DNA of 64,000 nucleotides from Bryum argenteum (GCA_037043015.1 CM073326.1:11602345-11666344), one strand, 5' to 3'; counted from the stretch's first letter, positions 34,787 to 47,227 are shown. The notes: generated by a model not told the origin, from the sequence alone. A program made the numbers and translations.

Positions 34787-35878
34787 CTCCCCGTTCTGAA
34801 CGTCATAGAGATTAGTTCATGTTTTTTGTCCGCTCCTATATGCATTCTCCCGGGTCCAGATGGTGTGGCAGAAATCACACCGCAATGGCTCGGTATTCGA
34901 TTCGGGTACGATGAATCGTCTCTATGGTTAGAGCGTGAGGTCCTAAATCCAATTTCTCATATTGTCCAGTACTCTATGCTAGAAGCACCTCTGCTTTTTG
35001 ATGACAAGAGTTCCATTTGGAAGCTTAGACCAGACAAGTATCGCCTCTATGGTATTACGGAGTCCGTCATGAACGCAAGTATTGTTCTCTTAACTCCGCG
35101 TACTTCTTCTACAATCTCAAATGCAGCTCCGCTCCTAGCTCATGTCAAGATCGAACCAGGCCGTCGCGTTAGTATAGATTTGTCAGATTCCTCTAGTGAC
35201 GAAAAAACATCTCCCGTTCAAACCCGTCGCCCTGCGGCAAAGCTCCCTTCACCGAGTTCTGTTTCGATCCCCTCTATCGATTTAAGTCCTTTGCCCGTTA
35301 CATTGTCACAGGCTATAAAACCCAAAAAAATTCTTCCTTCTCTTCTGAAACTGAGTTCCATGTCTGGTAGCAAAACTCTCTTTAAGAAAATCAACTTCAA
35401 AACCATCCGTACGGTCTGCACCCCCTCACTTCCTCCGTCCTTCAATGGTGATGTTCTATACATTCTACCTCCCGTCACCCCCTCATCTGTACACCGGAAT
35501 GCCAAGTCTATGGAGGGTATGGACAAGCGCTTCGATGGCCATGTGTGGACGAGAACGATGACCACAAACATTAGCAACACCCTTGGCTTATCCTTTCGAT
35601 ATTCCACTTGTGTGGGTCATTTGCAGTGCCACAATCAGAATTGCGATTTCTTGGAACGACCGGATCGAACTGCAGGAGAAACGAGGTGGAGTTCGAAGGC
35701 ATTTCCAAAGACCCGTTTGCGGTTGGCGAAGTACATCCACCATCCTCCACCATTGTCTGTAAGATTTGCAAAGAACCTCCAATCTGTGTTGCTCAGTGCT
35801 CCGCTAGAATCTTCAATGTCTTTGGAAATGACGATCAAGAGTGTGCTTGTATTCATCTCGGTATCCACGAACACCCTG
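34787..35878 (+). pseudogene. Mutator-like transposase, N-terminal zinc-finger part
   Basis: The frame continues from the seven codons at 20657 with LPVLNVIEIS. A Ser/Pro-rich linker leads to a GCM/FLYWCH-type zinc-binding region: CVGHLQCHNQNCDFLERPD near 35610-35660, then, after a one-base frameshift near 35670, ICKEPPICVAQCSARIF and ACIHLGIHEHPV ending at 35878. The HxHPV end is typical of such fingers in Mutator-like transposases. The TGTC/GACA element at 35879 splits the Val codon. Removing it with one copy of CCCTG joins HEHPV to KVGVYRCMKKK in frame. These fingers bind transposon ends. Confidence 0.7.
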
Positions 35879-37894
35879 TGTCGTAACGTGCTTTCCCGAT
35901 TCGTGCCCGGATAACCCTTTTTCACGGTAAAAGAGGTTTCCTAAACAAGAACCCGAGTATTCGTTCCACGGAGATCCTGTGAAGTGCAAACGCAACAGTT
36001 TCCACCAGTTAGCTAACCCGGATTTGTGCTATCCGGGTACTATCCTATCCCCTCTGTGCCCTATATCCTGTCCTGGAAGAGCTGCCCGGACAGGAGAGGA
36101 GAGGGTGTTTAGTCTTTGTGGTTTAGTTTAGCCTCTGTATTCACCTCAGAGGGATTTTCCCGGACTTAGATAAGTGGGGGGATTAGGCCACTTCTCCCGT
36201 TGATTAACGTGACCGGAAAGGTCACCGAGACTCTCTCTCTCCTTACCCTGTTAGGAACTTCCCTTATACCTCCCTCTACGCCTGGACTCTAAATCCACAC
36301 GCATGTCACAAAGGTTGGTATCCGGTTCTCCTATGGTCCGGTTATCACAACTTACTACCCGGGTTAGGAGATCCCGGGTTCATCGGATGAGGGGGGTGGT
36401 GCGGTGACCCGGAGTTCACCGCGATTACCTATAAACCAACCCGCCTACCCGGACTTCAGCAACCAGGGGGACTCAACCGAGTGCACCTCGGGAGTCGGTT
36501 AAACGGCAAGAATCTCTCCCAGCCGCTGTAATCCTGGAAGCTGCACGGACAGACTAGGCAGTGCCCTAAGTAAGAGGTGCCGTTCGTTGGCCGCACTCTT
36601 CTCCTACCAGCCTTCTCTACCCTCCTTTCTACTCTCCGTTCAAAGACGGAACCGTTATCTCTTGCCCGGACAAAGAAGGGGGCCTTCGGACTTCGCGATA
36701 CTCCCAAAGACAAAGATACAAGACAGAAAGAGGGAAGTTTGCACAAACTCACCCCCACACACACACACACGCACACACAATGAGGATGGAGAAAAGGGCG
36801 TGCTTGCAAATCGCATTAGGTACGCAAAGGCACAAAAAGACCCCGAGGGGTCTCTCCCCTCGGCTAAGTAGCAGATCCTCCCTGGCATCCCAGAAGAGGA
36901 CAAGAGTTCCTCGCCAGGGAATCTTTCTAAATCCTACCCCTAGTCAGCCTAGCGCCGTCATTCTCCTACTGCCATAAAGACACCGAAATCTAACCCTATC
37001 CTCACCCCACCGCACTCCGCCTCAATCGACTCGGCCCCGGTCCTTTCTGTCACACTCATCCTACTTCGCAGCCTCGGAAGTCTCGGCAGTCTCGACCTTC
37101 TGCGCTCCCAACCCGGGTTGGGAAGTGACCTCCTTCTGCCGGAGGATGGCTGCTCCTCCTGCACCAGGTCCTGGCGCTCCTTCATCTCCTGGCCGGGGTG
37201 CTTCTTCTCCTGTCCTCCTCGGTCGCTGCTCTCCTGGGCCCGGCGGTCCGGGTGGTGCAGGAGGGGGAGGAGGTGGCGGTACTTTTTGGCGGCGCGGCCT
37301 TAATCACGGCTTGTCAGCCCGGGCTGTCGGCGCCGCCGGTGGTTATACTGCCCGGCCCGTCCTTCCACCCGGCGGCCTCTCCGGCCATTGATAACCGGCC
37401 GGGTTATAACCGGTCGGTCCATGACCGGTCGGACCATAGCCGGTCCGGGCCATGGCCGGTCCGGGCCATGGCTGGCCGGGCAATGACTGTCCGGGTCATG
37501 CCCGGACAGATCGTACCCGGGCCTCTCATGTCCGGTGGGCACATGCCCGATCGGCACATAACCGGGTCAGCATATGCCTTCCCGGGTTGGGACAGACTCG
37601 AGATCGGTCGGCTAAGCCCTACCCGGGCGCTCAGTGGTCGGGCTAGGTACGGTGAGTCCGTGCCCGGGTTTCAAAAGAAAAGGTTACGAAGCAAAAGGCG
37701 GGTTAGAAATTCCGCTATCCTATCCTGCCCACTAAGCTTTAGGATGCTCCCGGACAGGCAGGTCCCTGGCTAAGCTAACCCTACCCGGTTATTACCCGGA
37801 TAGCCGGTTACCAGGGCGTTATTTATCCTATTTAACTACTACTAAGCACTATCCGGACCAAATTGGGGCAAAAACGAAAAAATGAGGTTTGACA
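35879..37894 (-). mobile_element. 2.0-kb TGTC/GACA element (copy B)
   Basis: Flanked by CCCTG at 35874-35878 and 37895-37899. Read on the minus strand it starts TGTCAAACC (37894) and ends CACGTTACGACA (35879), matching the ends of the 4.6-kb copies (TGTCGAACC to CACGACA). The stretch 35980-36250 resembles 39900-40230 of copy A-left (TTCCACGGAGATYCTGTGAAGTG; CCTCMGAGG then TTYTCCC), so it belongs to the same family. It is half the length and has no long acidic ORF, so it is an internally deleted or shorter derivative. It also holds a CACACACA run near 36757 and a degenerate CCGGTCGGACCATG repeat at 37390-37570. Confidence 0.7.
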
Positions 37895-37899
37895 CCCTG

Positions 37900-39812
37900 T
37901 CAAGGTCGGAGTGTACAGATGCATGAAGAAGAAGATAGATGAGCTATTAGAGGAGCATGTCGACCGAAATCCACAAGCAACAGTTTCCAAAATCGTCATG
38001 GAAACTAGCAAAGATCTCTTAGGAAATATCCTACTCCATGAAGAAGGTGATCCTATAACCTCGCAGCTTTCTCTCCAAGAGTTAGAGCCAGTTTTCGAAC
38101 AATGTAGAGAGTTGAACTCTCCTGCCATACGACACCGTGTCTACACTTTCAGATATTTGCGCAGGTACGGAGTTTTGGATGGGATCACCAAACTCAGGGG
38201 CCTTAGCAACTGGGCCTTCGTGCAACGAAACATGTTCCCAGGCCAAGGAGACGAGTCCGACAAAGTATTCATTTTCAAGATGTCAGAGGTCGGCCTTGCT
38301 AGGGGTGTTGACCTTGTCCGCCGAATGCAACCTGGCGGCAACCTCTCCCACGCTTGGATGATGTTCGACCACGTCAAACGAGTCAAAAATTGGACCACGA
38401 TGGCGTGCCACGTGTACGACTCCCGATACCAACACATTCTAACTATTGCGTGCTGTGATTTCCAGTCCAAGGATAGAGAAGCTCAACTCGTCTTTTGGAA
38501 GAACCTAAACCATGTTATGACTAGGCACGGAGTACCAAAGCCAGAGTTTCAAGGATTCATGGCTGACAGTGCTCAAGCCAATTGGAATGCTGTGCGCATC
38601 ATTTATGGGTCGGGGAACCCTACGGTCCCCATGGAAGGCCGTGAACGAACGTGTTACTTCCATTGGACGCAGTCCCTTGAGAAACACACCAAACAGTACA
38701 TTGTTCACGAACTACAAGATCAACACAAGGTTCTTTGTAAGCAGTACAAAGACGCCCGCACGATGGACGAGGCTCAGTCTCGCTACTGGGCCATCAGAGC
38801 GTGGTGGTCGTCATTGAACGCCACTTCCGAAAGCGGGCTCCAACACCTAGGCCATTGGCTTGCCTACTGGCATTTCCGCTACAAACAATGGGGTGGATTT
38901 ATGGAATTAGTGAGTTTCCTTACCTCCATTTTGCTTATTACTTAATTATTATATCGTAATTTATTATTTTCTATTTGGTAAATGATTCTATTTCTTTATT
39001 CTGGATTTCAGAAATTACTGTTTTGAAAGAAACAAATTATAAGTTAGAACTGTTCTGCCACAGATGTACCCATCATAGAATTAGGAAAAACAAAGTTGTT
39101 GAAGCATGTATTAAACTATAATGGGAAATACAATGTAGGAAAAAAAATACTCTCCGTTAAAGCTAGTGGAGATGCCGTCCTGTAACCTTGCTGAGACGGT
39201 ACACAATAATGGTTACAAGCCTCTGGCAATAAGGGAGGGGACCTCTACGTCGCCGCTGTTGAAAATTATGTTCGCGCATTCCTCCAAGTAGTGGCTTACC
39301 ATCAATTCAACAAGGGTGGCGAAGGTGGTTGTGGTCCATCTACAGAGGAACTTCAACTTCGCGCAGCTCGACGCAAAGCTCTTCGTACCGCTCAACGCAA
39401 GGCTCATCGAACAGGAGATCCATTAGATATCAACAAGGCAGTACTGAATTTTCCTGAAGCTCAATTTTTCTGTACTCGCGACGCCCACTTGGAAAGAGCT
39501 GAGGTCTTTGGTACAAAGAAGCGGAAGGCAAATGTTCCAATTGGAGCGGAAGAAGAAACACATCGTCCTGACACCGTGAGCTTTTCACGTCCTCAAATCG
39601 GGAGAAGGGTTACCCGAGCTTGTGCTGTGAGTTTGGGTACTATCTACGAGGAAGAAGAAGTTCAAGAATGCCCTCAGGAACCATCTACCTCTCCGGGACC
39701 GAGTATCCAACGCGTGACCGCGGTTCAAGAGACTAAGGTGAACGAGAGGTTGTGGCACATTTCTCAACTCAACGGCAACTCTTCCAAGGCTTGTTGGGCA
39801 AATATGGGAGTG
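37900..39812 (+). pseudogene. Mutator-like transposase, DDE catalytic part
   Basis: The frame resumes after copy B with KVGVYRCMKKKIDELLEEH. The catalytic region includes ILTIACCDFQSKD (likely first Asp, about 38450), FQGFMADSAQANWNAV (second Asp, about 38560), and CYFHWTQSLEKH with downstream helices (about 38650-38900). This D...D...C-x2-HW pattern is that of MULE-type DDE transposases. An intron with a GTGAGT donor at 38910 probably ends near 39219. The next exon has VENYVRAFLQVVAYHQF, a basic RRKALRTAQRKAHR stretch and an acidic tail, and stops at the ACTAA target site of copy A-left (39813-39817). Confidence 0.7.
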
Positions 39813-39817
39813 ACTAA

Positions 39818-42800
39818 TGTTGTGAGTTACCGAACCGAGGAGACCAAAATTAACCCAATTCACCTTTACAACTTAGTAAAATGATCCACCTTCCGGGTAA
39901 CGTTCCACGGAGATTCTGTGAAGTGTGAAGACAAGACGAAATCCGGATCGACCACCGGTTTGACACTACAACGACTAACACATTCTGGTATACCGGATCA
40001 GGGAACACGAGAGTTTAGACCTGACTGGTTCCTTAACCAAAACCCCTGGGGTAACCGGTTGATTTCGATCCGGTTGCCCTCCTCAACTCAATTATTATTT
40101 TGATTTGGTTAGGGCATGTTAGTGAGTGGTGATTTAATTTAACCTCCGTAAGTCCTCGGAGGGGTTCTCCCCTGTAAGTTTTTGACAGAGCACGGAAGGG
40201 GCACTCTCCTCCGGTTGATTAGGGTGATGGAGTTTCACCTATGCTCGTATCCCTCTCTCTCTCTCTCTACCCGGGTTCCTCCCTTAAATCGCCGCTACCG
40301 CTTGGTTGATTTGCTTAAACGGTAGGTCACACCGGCAGCTGTCCGGTTCTCTCCTTCTCTCTGGACGGCACAACTTGTTATCCGTCTGCAGTGAGTAGCA
40401 TCCCACTACTCAACCCACGAGATTTCTCTTGACGACATCTGGTGGTTAGCGGGCATCCGGGGTTACGTACAACTCCCCGTCGTGGACTTTCCTCACCCGA
40501 ATATCCCATCCGGGAGGTGGTTATGCAGGTGGCTTTACTCGCCAATCCCAACTCCTCTGTCCCGGCCCGGTTGAGTCACACCCCCCCTTGGCTCTCGCTA
40601 AACACCTCCAGGACGCTCAGACTTCTCTCACTTGGACCTCTTACTGACGGCGTCACTCCTCCGGCTACCCCTCCACGGATATCTCGGACTCAGAACTACT
40701 GGACCAACAAGGGACTTCCGCACTCCACAACCGGTTTTCAATCCTCACTTTACACAAGATACCAAGAAAAATCACTCACACATACACAGCAAGGACGCAA
40801 GGTTTCAGATGCAAATTGAACCTTTACTCACAGAGGTGGATCGCAGGAAAGACCCGAAGGACTCCGTAGAGCCTTCGGTAAGTACAGAGGGTCCCGGATT
40901 TCCCGGAAACCCTATCAGATCCGGAATTCCCGGGTCTCCGAGATTCCCGGGTGAGTGGCCAAAAGGGCATCTACTATTCCTAGCTACTTCTAACCTAACT
41001 AATTACTAATTGGTGTCTTCTTCCGGCGGCGTGGGGCGGCTCGAGGTGTCCGGGCGGCGGGGTATTCCTCCTGGGAGTACCTTTCCACTCGCGGGGAGGG
41101 GAATCTGCCTCTTTGATCGACCCAAGTGTCGATGTAAAACCTCAGGTTTTACTGTGTCCTCCGGCTCTTCCACCTGTCCCGGAGTGCCTTCAACTTGGAT
41201 GGAGGGGGGACGGGTTGGACTTCCGCTTCTTCCTGAGGGACCACGGTTTCCTCCTGCTCTTCCTGTTCGCCCGGATCTCCCGCCTCGTTAATTTGGGCCT
41301 CCGGGTAAGGTACCACCTCCTCAATCGGCTCAAGGAGTCCTGCCTCTTCTCCTGTGGTACCATCCACCGGCTCCTCATCCGGTTGTTGAGAGGGGTTAAC
41401 CTCTCTCTCTACCGCCTCTTTCACCTCGGAGGGACCGGGTAGCCCTACTTCACTCGGGATATCATCTCCCCGAGGGGGAGTTACATCTCGATCCTCCTCC
41501 CTGTTCTCCGGAACGCCACCGTCAACTGGGATTCCCTGCTCCTCCGAAACGGGCGGGGACACCTCCTCGATCTCCATGGAGCCTTTGGCCCCTCCGTGGG
41601 CACCTCTGGGGATGCGAGCACCTCCTCTTCCGGGAGGGCTTCCTTCATCTCCACGTGGGGGAGGGCCCCCAGCAACCTACCCGTGAGGGTTCGGAACTCT
41701 TTGAGGCACTGGTTGATACCTATTGCGTGCCTCCCGAGCAACCCGGGGATTGGGGAGACTCGCTAATCCCAATCCGGGCATCGTAGAAGGTAGCCTTTGT
41801 TTGGGCCTCGGCATCCGGTTGCGGCACCTTCGAGGATGGAGTGCAACACCGTCTCCGTCAATATTCTCGCAACCTCCGGAGTGCAACCTCTTGCTCTGTA
41901 CGATCCTCCCGAGGGCTTCCACCTCCGGATGCGCCTCCGTGTCCGAGGGGTCCGGTCCGCATTGGACTCCCACGGATGCCTTCTCCTTCGGTCGGGCCTT
42001 GACACAGCTCCACCTTCTTCCTCCTTAGCCGGGGTTGTCTCGCCGCATCTCCTCGGCTAACTCCGGATACCTCTCCACGTTGGGGAGTGGGAAGACCCGC
42101 CGAGTCGCGCTGCGGAGGTGAACAATTGTTCATTCTCCCGATCCACCTCCTCCATGGCTAGCCAGGATGGGGTGGAGGATACCTCGCCGGGTATCCGGTA
42201 GTAGGGACGGGGAGCACCGGGTGGTGTTTCCCGTTCCGGGTGTCACAACCCCTCTGTGGGACGACTCCGGGGCTGCCACTGACGCTGGGGTGGCAGGGGT
42301 TGGGTCACTCCTCTGCTCCGGTAACTCCAGCCGGGGAGGTGTGGTCCTCTCCGGAATGTCCTCCTCCTCTGTAATGAGCAGCCTTCTCTTCACCTTGGGC
42401 TGGCTCTCCGGGATTGGCTCTTCTACCGGGGTAGGAGCCGGGTCCTGCATCGGTGCGGAGTCTGGACTTGGGGCCTGCTCCTCCTCGATGGCCCTCGGCT
42501 GTACCACCGGACTCGCTGACCTCTTCCTCTTCTTAGCCTTGCGCTTCAGGTTGGGTACCCTCCCTCCTGGGGGTCTCTCTCCGGGTGGAGGCACCTCCGC
42601 ATTGGCCCCGGTTGCAGCCACCTCCTCGTCTGGGACTCCCTGTTCTACCGGGGGAGGAAGTCGGACGGGAGAACGTCTCCTCCCAAAACCCGTCGTGTCC
42701 TTCCTCCTCACCCCTCGGGATGGTCTTGCCTGTCAAGGTGGGGCTTCTTCTTCTTCCTCTTCATCGTCGTCTTCGTCCTGGCCGTCCTCCTCTGCGGACT

Positions 42801-44407
42801 GGTCTCCACCCGCCTCGGCTATCTCCTCGGCCCTTCTCTGTTGGGCTCTTGTCCTCCGGATGAGAGGGACGACCTCTTCCTCTTCCTCCTCTTCCTCCTC
42901 TGCATTCGGCATGAACAGGGAGGGCATCGTCTGGTGAGCCCGGGCAGGATTCACCCGGTTACTTCTTTCTTCTTGTGCGGCCACCCGGGGTGCTGTGTTG
43001 GGTCCAGCCTGGCTGGTTCCCACCGCCCTGGTCTGTCGAGTGGCTGGCTCCGGTGACCCCTCCATGTCAGTAGCCCGGACTTCCTCCATCTCGTCCCCGG
43101 ACTCAGAAGAGGTCGGCCCCTGCGGATCCCCGGATGGAAGGTCGTGCTTCTCGTGCCAATAGAAGATCTCCCGGTCGGTGAGGATGCCGTGCCGTTGATA
43201 GAGGTGGAAGAGGTAGGGGGCCAGTGGACACCCCTTCTGATTCCCGATCTTCATCACCTCCCGCTGCACCACCTCGTTGATGATGTGGTGACACCCGACC
43301 TGCATCCGCCCATCGTAATTTGCCAGGATGGCCTTCATCAGCTTCACGGTGCAGGTGGTTGGTTTATCCGGGCTGAGTATGGGGACGAGAAACCGGAGGA
43401 GGCGCATCACCCGGGGGTCCTTGCAGTCTTCCGGTTTGAACCCGTCTTTCTCCGTTGGCCCCCTGCGGAATCGGTTCCTCAGCCCGTCGTCTCCCTTCTT
43501 CTTGATGTAGCCAATCGGGGAGTCCGGAAATTGAAGGTTGCCCTCCAATGGCGAGGCCCCCAGTTATCCGTCTTCCCCCTCAGGGGGTGCGTCACGTACA
43601 TCTCGGGGAAGCGGTGGGTGACGGTCTCCTCGATGATGGCCTGATCCGCCAAATCCCACGGGGCATCGTACAGCCCGGCGCACCCCATCCGGAGGAGGTC
43701 CTCTTTCAGCTCCGCCTGGTGCAGTGGGAGCTCGGGCACCTGCGGCTTCACCGACTTGAGGGGGATCGGCATCCCGGGTCGCCATGGGACGACTTCCCTC
43801 CTCTTCGGCATTGTTCCGGTTCTACTCTCCTGTAGATGTCCGGGAATACTCTCTCCCTGCCTTCCCGGACTGACTCCGGTAGAAACCCTACTTCCTGAAA
43901 CCCTAACCTCACAGGACTTTGCTTTTCCAACTCTCGCGGATTGCTGAGCGCGCAAGACTGCTCGATCTCTCAGAACGCGCGGACTGGAATGGCTGAGAAT
44001 GGAGGCGGCGGCTCCTAATAACAGCAAACCGGAGTTCTCCTTCCGAGACATCATCACCCAGCGCTCGAGACGTACACCGGGAATTACCGCGGTCATCATT
44101 GAGCCGCCGGTGGTTCTGTCGGGCGCCCGCGAGTTTTCCGGCCCTTTCTCCGGGTCGACCGGCGGCCCCGGTCATCAGCCCGGTAGGAGAACCGGCCCAT
44201 CCGGGTATCTCAGGGTATCAACCGGATTCCAATACGGGTGTCCGGTAAGCTCTAAAATCCCCTAAGGTTAGCCGGAGGGATCCTAACACAAAATTACTAT
44301 CTACGAACCGGTTTAAGCAGACCGATTTTTATTTCTACTTGCTAAAATTACCATTTTACTCCTAATTAATTGCTAAAAACAAAAATACTGGAGAACAGGG
44401 TTCGACA
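39818..44407 (-). mobile_element. 4.6-kb TGTC/GACA element (copy A-left)
   Basis: Flanked by a 5-bp duplication, ACTAA (39813-39817 and 44408-44412). On the minus strand it starts TGTCGAACCCTGTTC (44407) and ends GGTAACTCACAACA (39818). It is a full-length inverted copy of the element at 48456-55690, which measures about 4.6 kb once its nested insertion is subtracted. No direct terminal repeats, RT, integrase or transposase are visible. The ends and TSD length resemble LTR-type integration. The copy is oriented against the transposase gene it interrupts. Confidence 0.85.
41149..43790 (-). pseudogene. Acidic 880-residue-type ORF, decayed copy
   Basis: It corresponds throughout to the intact ORF at 49066-51708. 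One extra base just after MATRDAD (43764 region), another shift near 43545, one near 42730 and more in the C-terminal third break the frame, leaving pieces of 271 and 193 codons. Conserved blocks include GCAGLYDAPWDLADQ, DSPIGYIKKKGDDGLRN and CPLAPYLFHLYQRHGIL. The acidic run and the LKRKAKKRKRS basic patch are kept. It is a dead copy of an unknown protein. Confidence 0.8.
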
Positions 44408-44412
44408 ACTAA

Positions 44413-45201
44413 GAAGAAATGTACATCACGCATAGTTCAGAACGGGAAGGCTACCCCGGCTCCAACTTACACTGGAATCTGGAAGCCTCCTCAGCGTCGC
44501 AAAGTTGAAGAACAATTCTTTTTCTGTGCAGACGATATTAAGAGATGCGTATAGGGTTATCGTCAAAGATGGATTGAGCAGTTCTCTCGGACCCAAGATC
44601 GACCACCTATGCCTTCAGTGTGGCCTGTCAAAATAGGGACAAATCTGACACGTACTGTAACCGAGGCGTTGGAGAATGCAGGAATCCAACTCCCACAGAA
44701 GGAGCGCCTTCCTATAAACCGGACATTCAATAACATTATCCCTCCACGGGACTTGTCACACATCCCGGTGCCGGACGATGCGAATGTTTTCCCCAAATCT
44801 CGAAAATCGAAGAATCTCCGTCGAGTCACTTCTGCAACACCGAAGTTGATGAAGGGAGTCGATTCGGCTCGGGCTTTGCTAGCCACCATACTCAAGGTGA
44901 CCATGATACCGCAGCCTGGTTTTGGTTGTATTGTTGACTTGGAGTCGGATTCGGGGTCAATTTATCAAGTTTCAATAAGTGCATTGCCTAATTGTACTTG
45001 CCCACTGATGAAAGACACACTTGCTAAGTTGGGTAGAAAAGGATGTCCATATAGACCCTGTAAGCACCTTTACTATATCTTTGTTAGAGTCTGTAATTTT
45101 GATGCTGATAGCGACCTTTTTATCCACGCGCCTACCTTCAGTTTCAATGAGGTAAAAAGGATTCTAGATTGTGGTGTCCTAGACCATGCCAGAGACTAGA
45201 G
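44413..45201 (+). pseudogene. Mutator-like transposase, C-terminal SWIM zinc-finger part
   Basis: With copy A-left and one ACTAA removed, the frame continues as NMGVTKKKCTSR. A TAG stop at 44552-44554 interrupts it, then the same frame goes on to the stop at about 45199. The end contains a SWIM-type zinc finger: CTC (about 44995) and, after a 15-residue insertion, CPYRPCKHLYYIF (about 45045-45080), the CxC...CxH pattern. SWIM fingers usually lie C-terminal in Mutator-like transposases, which completes the order finger, DDE, SWIM for this gene. Confidence 0.75.
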
Positions 45202-45737
45202 GACACCCTACACATACTCTATATGTTCTACTATAATATTGTGTCTTTCCTATCTTATGTACTATGATTTCATAATTTAGTGAAAATCAATATATATAAT
45301 TATACATGTTCCTAAACCATATGTTTCTATTTAATTCATTTTATGCTTGTAAGTAGGTATCATGCACATGTAATCTTATCGTTTGGGGTAAAAACTGGCT
45401 CTATGTGCATCTCAAGCATGCATAATTGTAAAATTCTGTCTCCCAATTCCGCGGGTTTAGGGTCCTAAATCCACGGTAATAAGTCAAGAATATTCAAATA
45501 TTCTCAGGAATATTCTTTCAAAAAATTTAAAAATGTTACATTTTCTTACTAAAAATACGAAATCACCGCTCTAAAATCAGAATTTCTGCAATCACCGCTC
45601 ACCGCTCACACCCCGGCTACGTCCAGTGGCTGTAGGTTGGAAATTTTTTTAATTTTCATCCACTGGCTCCTTATCCTGGAGAGGAAAGAAGTCTTTCCGT
45701 TTGGAAGGAGGGAGATTTTGTTTTTTTTTTCAAAAAG
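45202..45737. other. Intergenic, upstream of the kinase-like gene
   Basis: No gene. AT-rich DNA follows the transposase stop. From 45440 it carries CCTAAATCCACGG, an A-rich run and CACCGCTCACCGCTCACACC (about 45594), which are diverged copies of motifs at 9940-10150 (minus strand). Confidence 0.4.
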
Positions 45738-47227
45738 ATGCCCAAACATGGGGTTGGGGGCAGTGGGGGGAATCGAGGCCGGAGACCAAGGCCTGTTAGA
45801 CATCTTGAGAAGTGGGAGCACCCATCCAATAACTGCAAGAACTTTCTTCGGGAGAATGTAATCGTGCGATTTTATGAGGCTAACAATCTTTCACGTTTGT
45901 TCAGCAAATACGTGAGATACAAAGAGGAAGCTCAGGCCAAATTCAAGGACAACATGATGGACCTCATGATGGAAGCGCTCCAAGATCCGGTGTGGAGACC
46001 GGAGACCGATAAGCGTGGATTTACGGATTGGATGGAGGATAGATCAATTGATGCTCTCTGGAACGCTGTCGACATATTGAAGAGGTATGAGAGAACGAGT
46101 CGAGCGGGTGATGAGGAGTTTAGGGATGTGGTATTGAGGGCGGAGGCTTTTCAACAAGCGATGAGGCCGTATTCCAATAATAAAAACCGGGTCGGCTCCA
46201 TAGGATGGTGGCACACGGATCAAGGAATGTTAATGGAGCTGGGTCGCATGAATAATTTGATAGTAATTCCTGTCACGGCCCGTATCATCGAGCTTGAGAA
46301 GAGGACTCTAAGGGGAGGATACGACACAATTTCCAAAGTTCACATAAGAGGGGTTGTGGCCATTGAAGAGTTTTGAGAATTTGCTGCGAAGACTCCCATC
46401 CATGCTGTGACACGACCAGACTTGGCCAAGGTGGAGCATCAGAATGAGGCGTTTGCTGTGAGGATACAACATCCAGGTGTTATTCGTTTTATAGCCATTC
46501 ATGCAAATAAGTTCCAAGGCTATACGTATTGGTGGAATGGCGGTACGATTCGATCCATGTTGGCCCTTGATGCAAGATATGGAGATGATGTTGATGGAGA
46601 GATCGGACTCTCACCTCATTCTGATGATGAGCTTATTCGAGCTTGGCAGTTGGTCCGGTTTCGCAAAAAACGAACAGAGCTTGCTTGGGCTTTAGTGCAT
46701 ATCATGTGTGAAGTCCACCGGTTGAACTACCTCCACAAGATGTGTCTCCAGACAACATACTTCTTCACTTCCCTCAAGATGAATCACGAGTGTATATTGG
46801 AGTATGTGATTGGGGGCTAACCACGAGCATGGATGATAAAATGAGGTCTTTGCATATGTTCACAAAACCCCAAGAGAGAATTGATACTCTACAAGCACGA
46901 TATTGGGTGGATCCTCGGGTGGCGTACTTGTACAAACGGAGTGATGACATTGACGTTATTCCCCTTTTTGATTGCGCTTCGGAGGAGTTTGCTACGGCAC
47001 GAATAGCACAACGAATCCTCAAGAAGAGCATGTCGACGGCCTACGAGAATTGCCAAAGTACAACGGGGCCTGACCGGTGGTCCAATCAAGACTTGGCAAA
47101 TGCTTTTGACCAATACTTGGAGATGGTCGCTGATGCAAAGTATACGCTGACCCACGTTGTCAACCGCTTCATGGAATCATTCCATTGGCCGGTGCCAAAT
47201 GATCATTATCGCACCAAGTATGATTAG
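45738..47227 (+). pseudogene. Protein kinase-like gene, decayed
   Basis: ATG at 45738 (MPKHGVGGSGG). The N-terminal 180 residues are helical and unrecognised. Kinase-like features then appear in order: a glycine loop LRGGYDTISKV (about 46310), a TGA stop at 46374-46376, FAAKTP with a candidate ATP-binding Lys, QHPGVIRFIAIH (beta 4), a helical region ending VHRLNYLHK, and a one-base deletion near 46740. In the shifted frame VSPDNILLHF (catalytic loop) and CDWGLTT (DFG variant DWG, about 46820) follow, then a C-lobe ending KYD at 47227. The Asp expected after YLHK falls at the frameshift. The kinase call rests on motif order. Substrate and pathway are unknown. It is convergent with the gene ending at 47944. 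Confidence 0.6.

Noticed and set aside
36456..36809. Minus-strand ORF with a Cys/Val repeat
   Set aside because: It is produced by a CACACACA microsatellite inside copy B; there is no homology or codon pattern.
42167..42937. 256-codon Ser-rich plus-strand frame
   Set aside because: It is the antisense shadow of the acidic ORF in copy A-left; poly-Glu codons read backwards as Ser and Leu.
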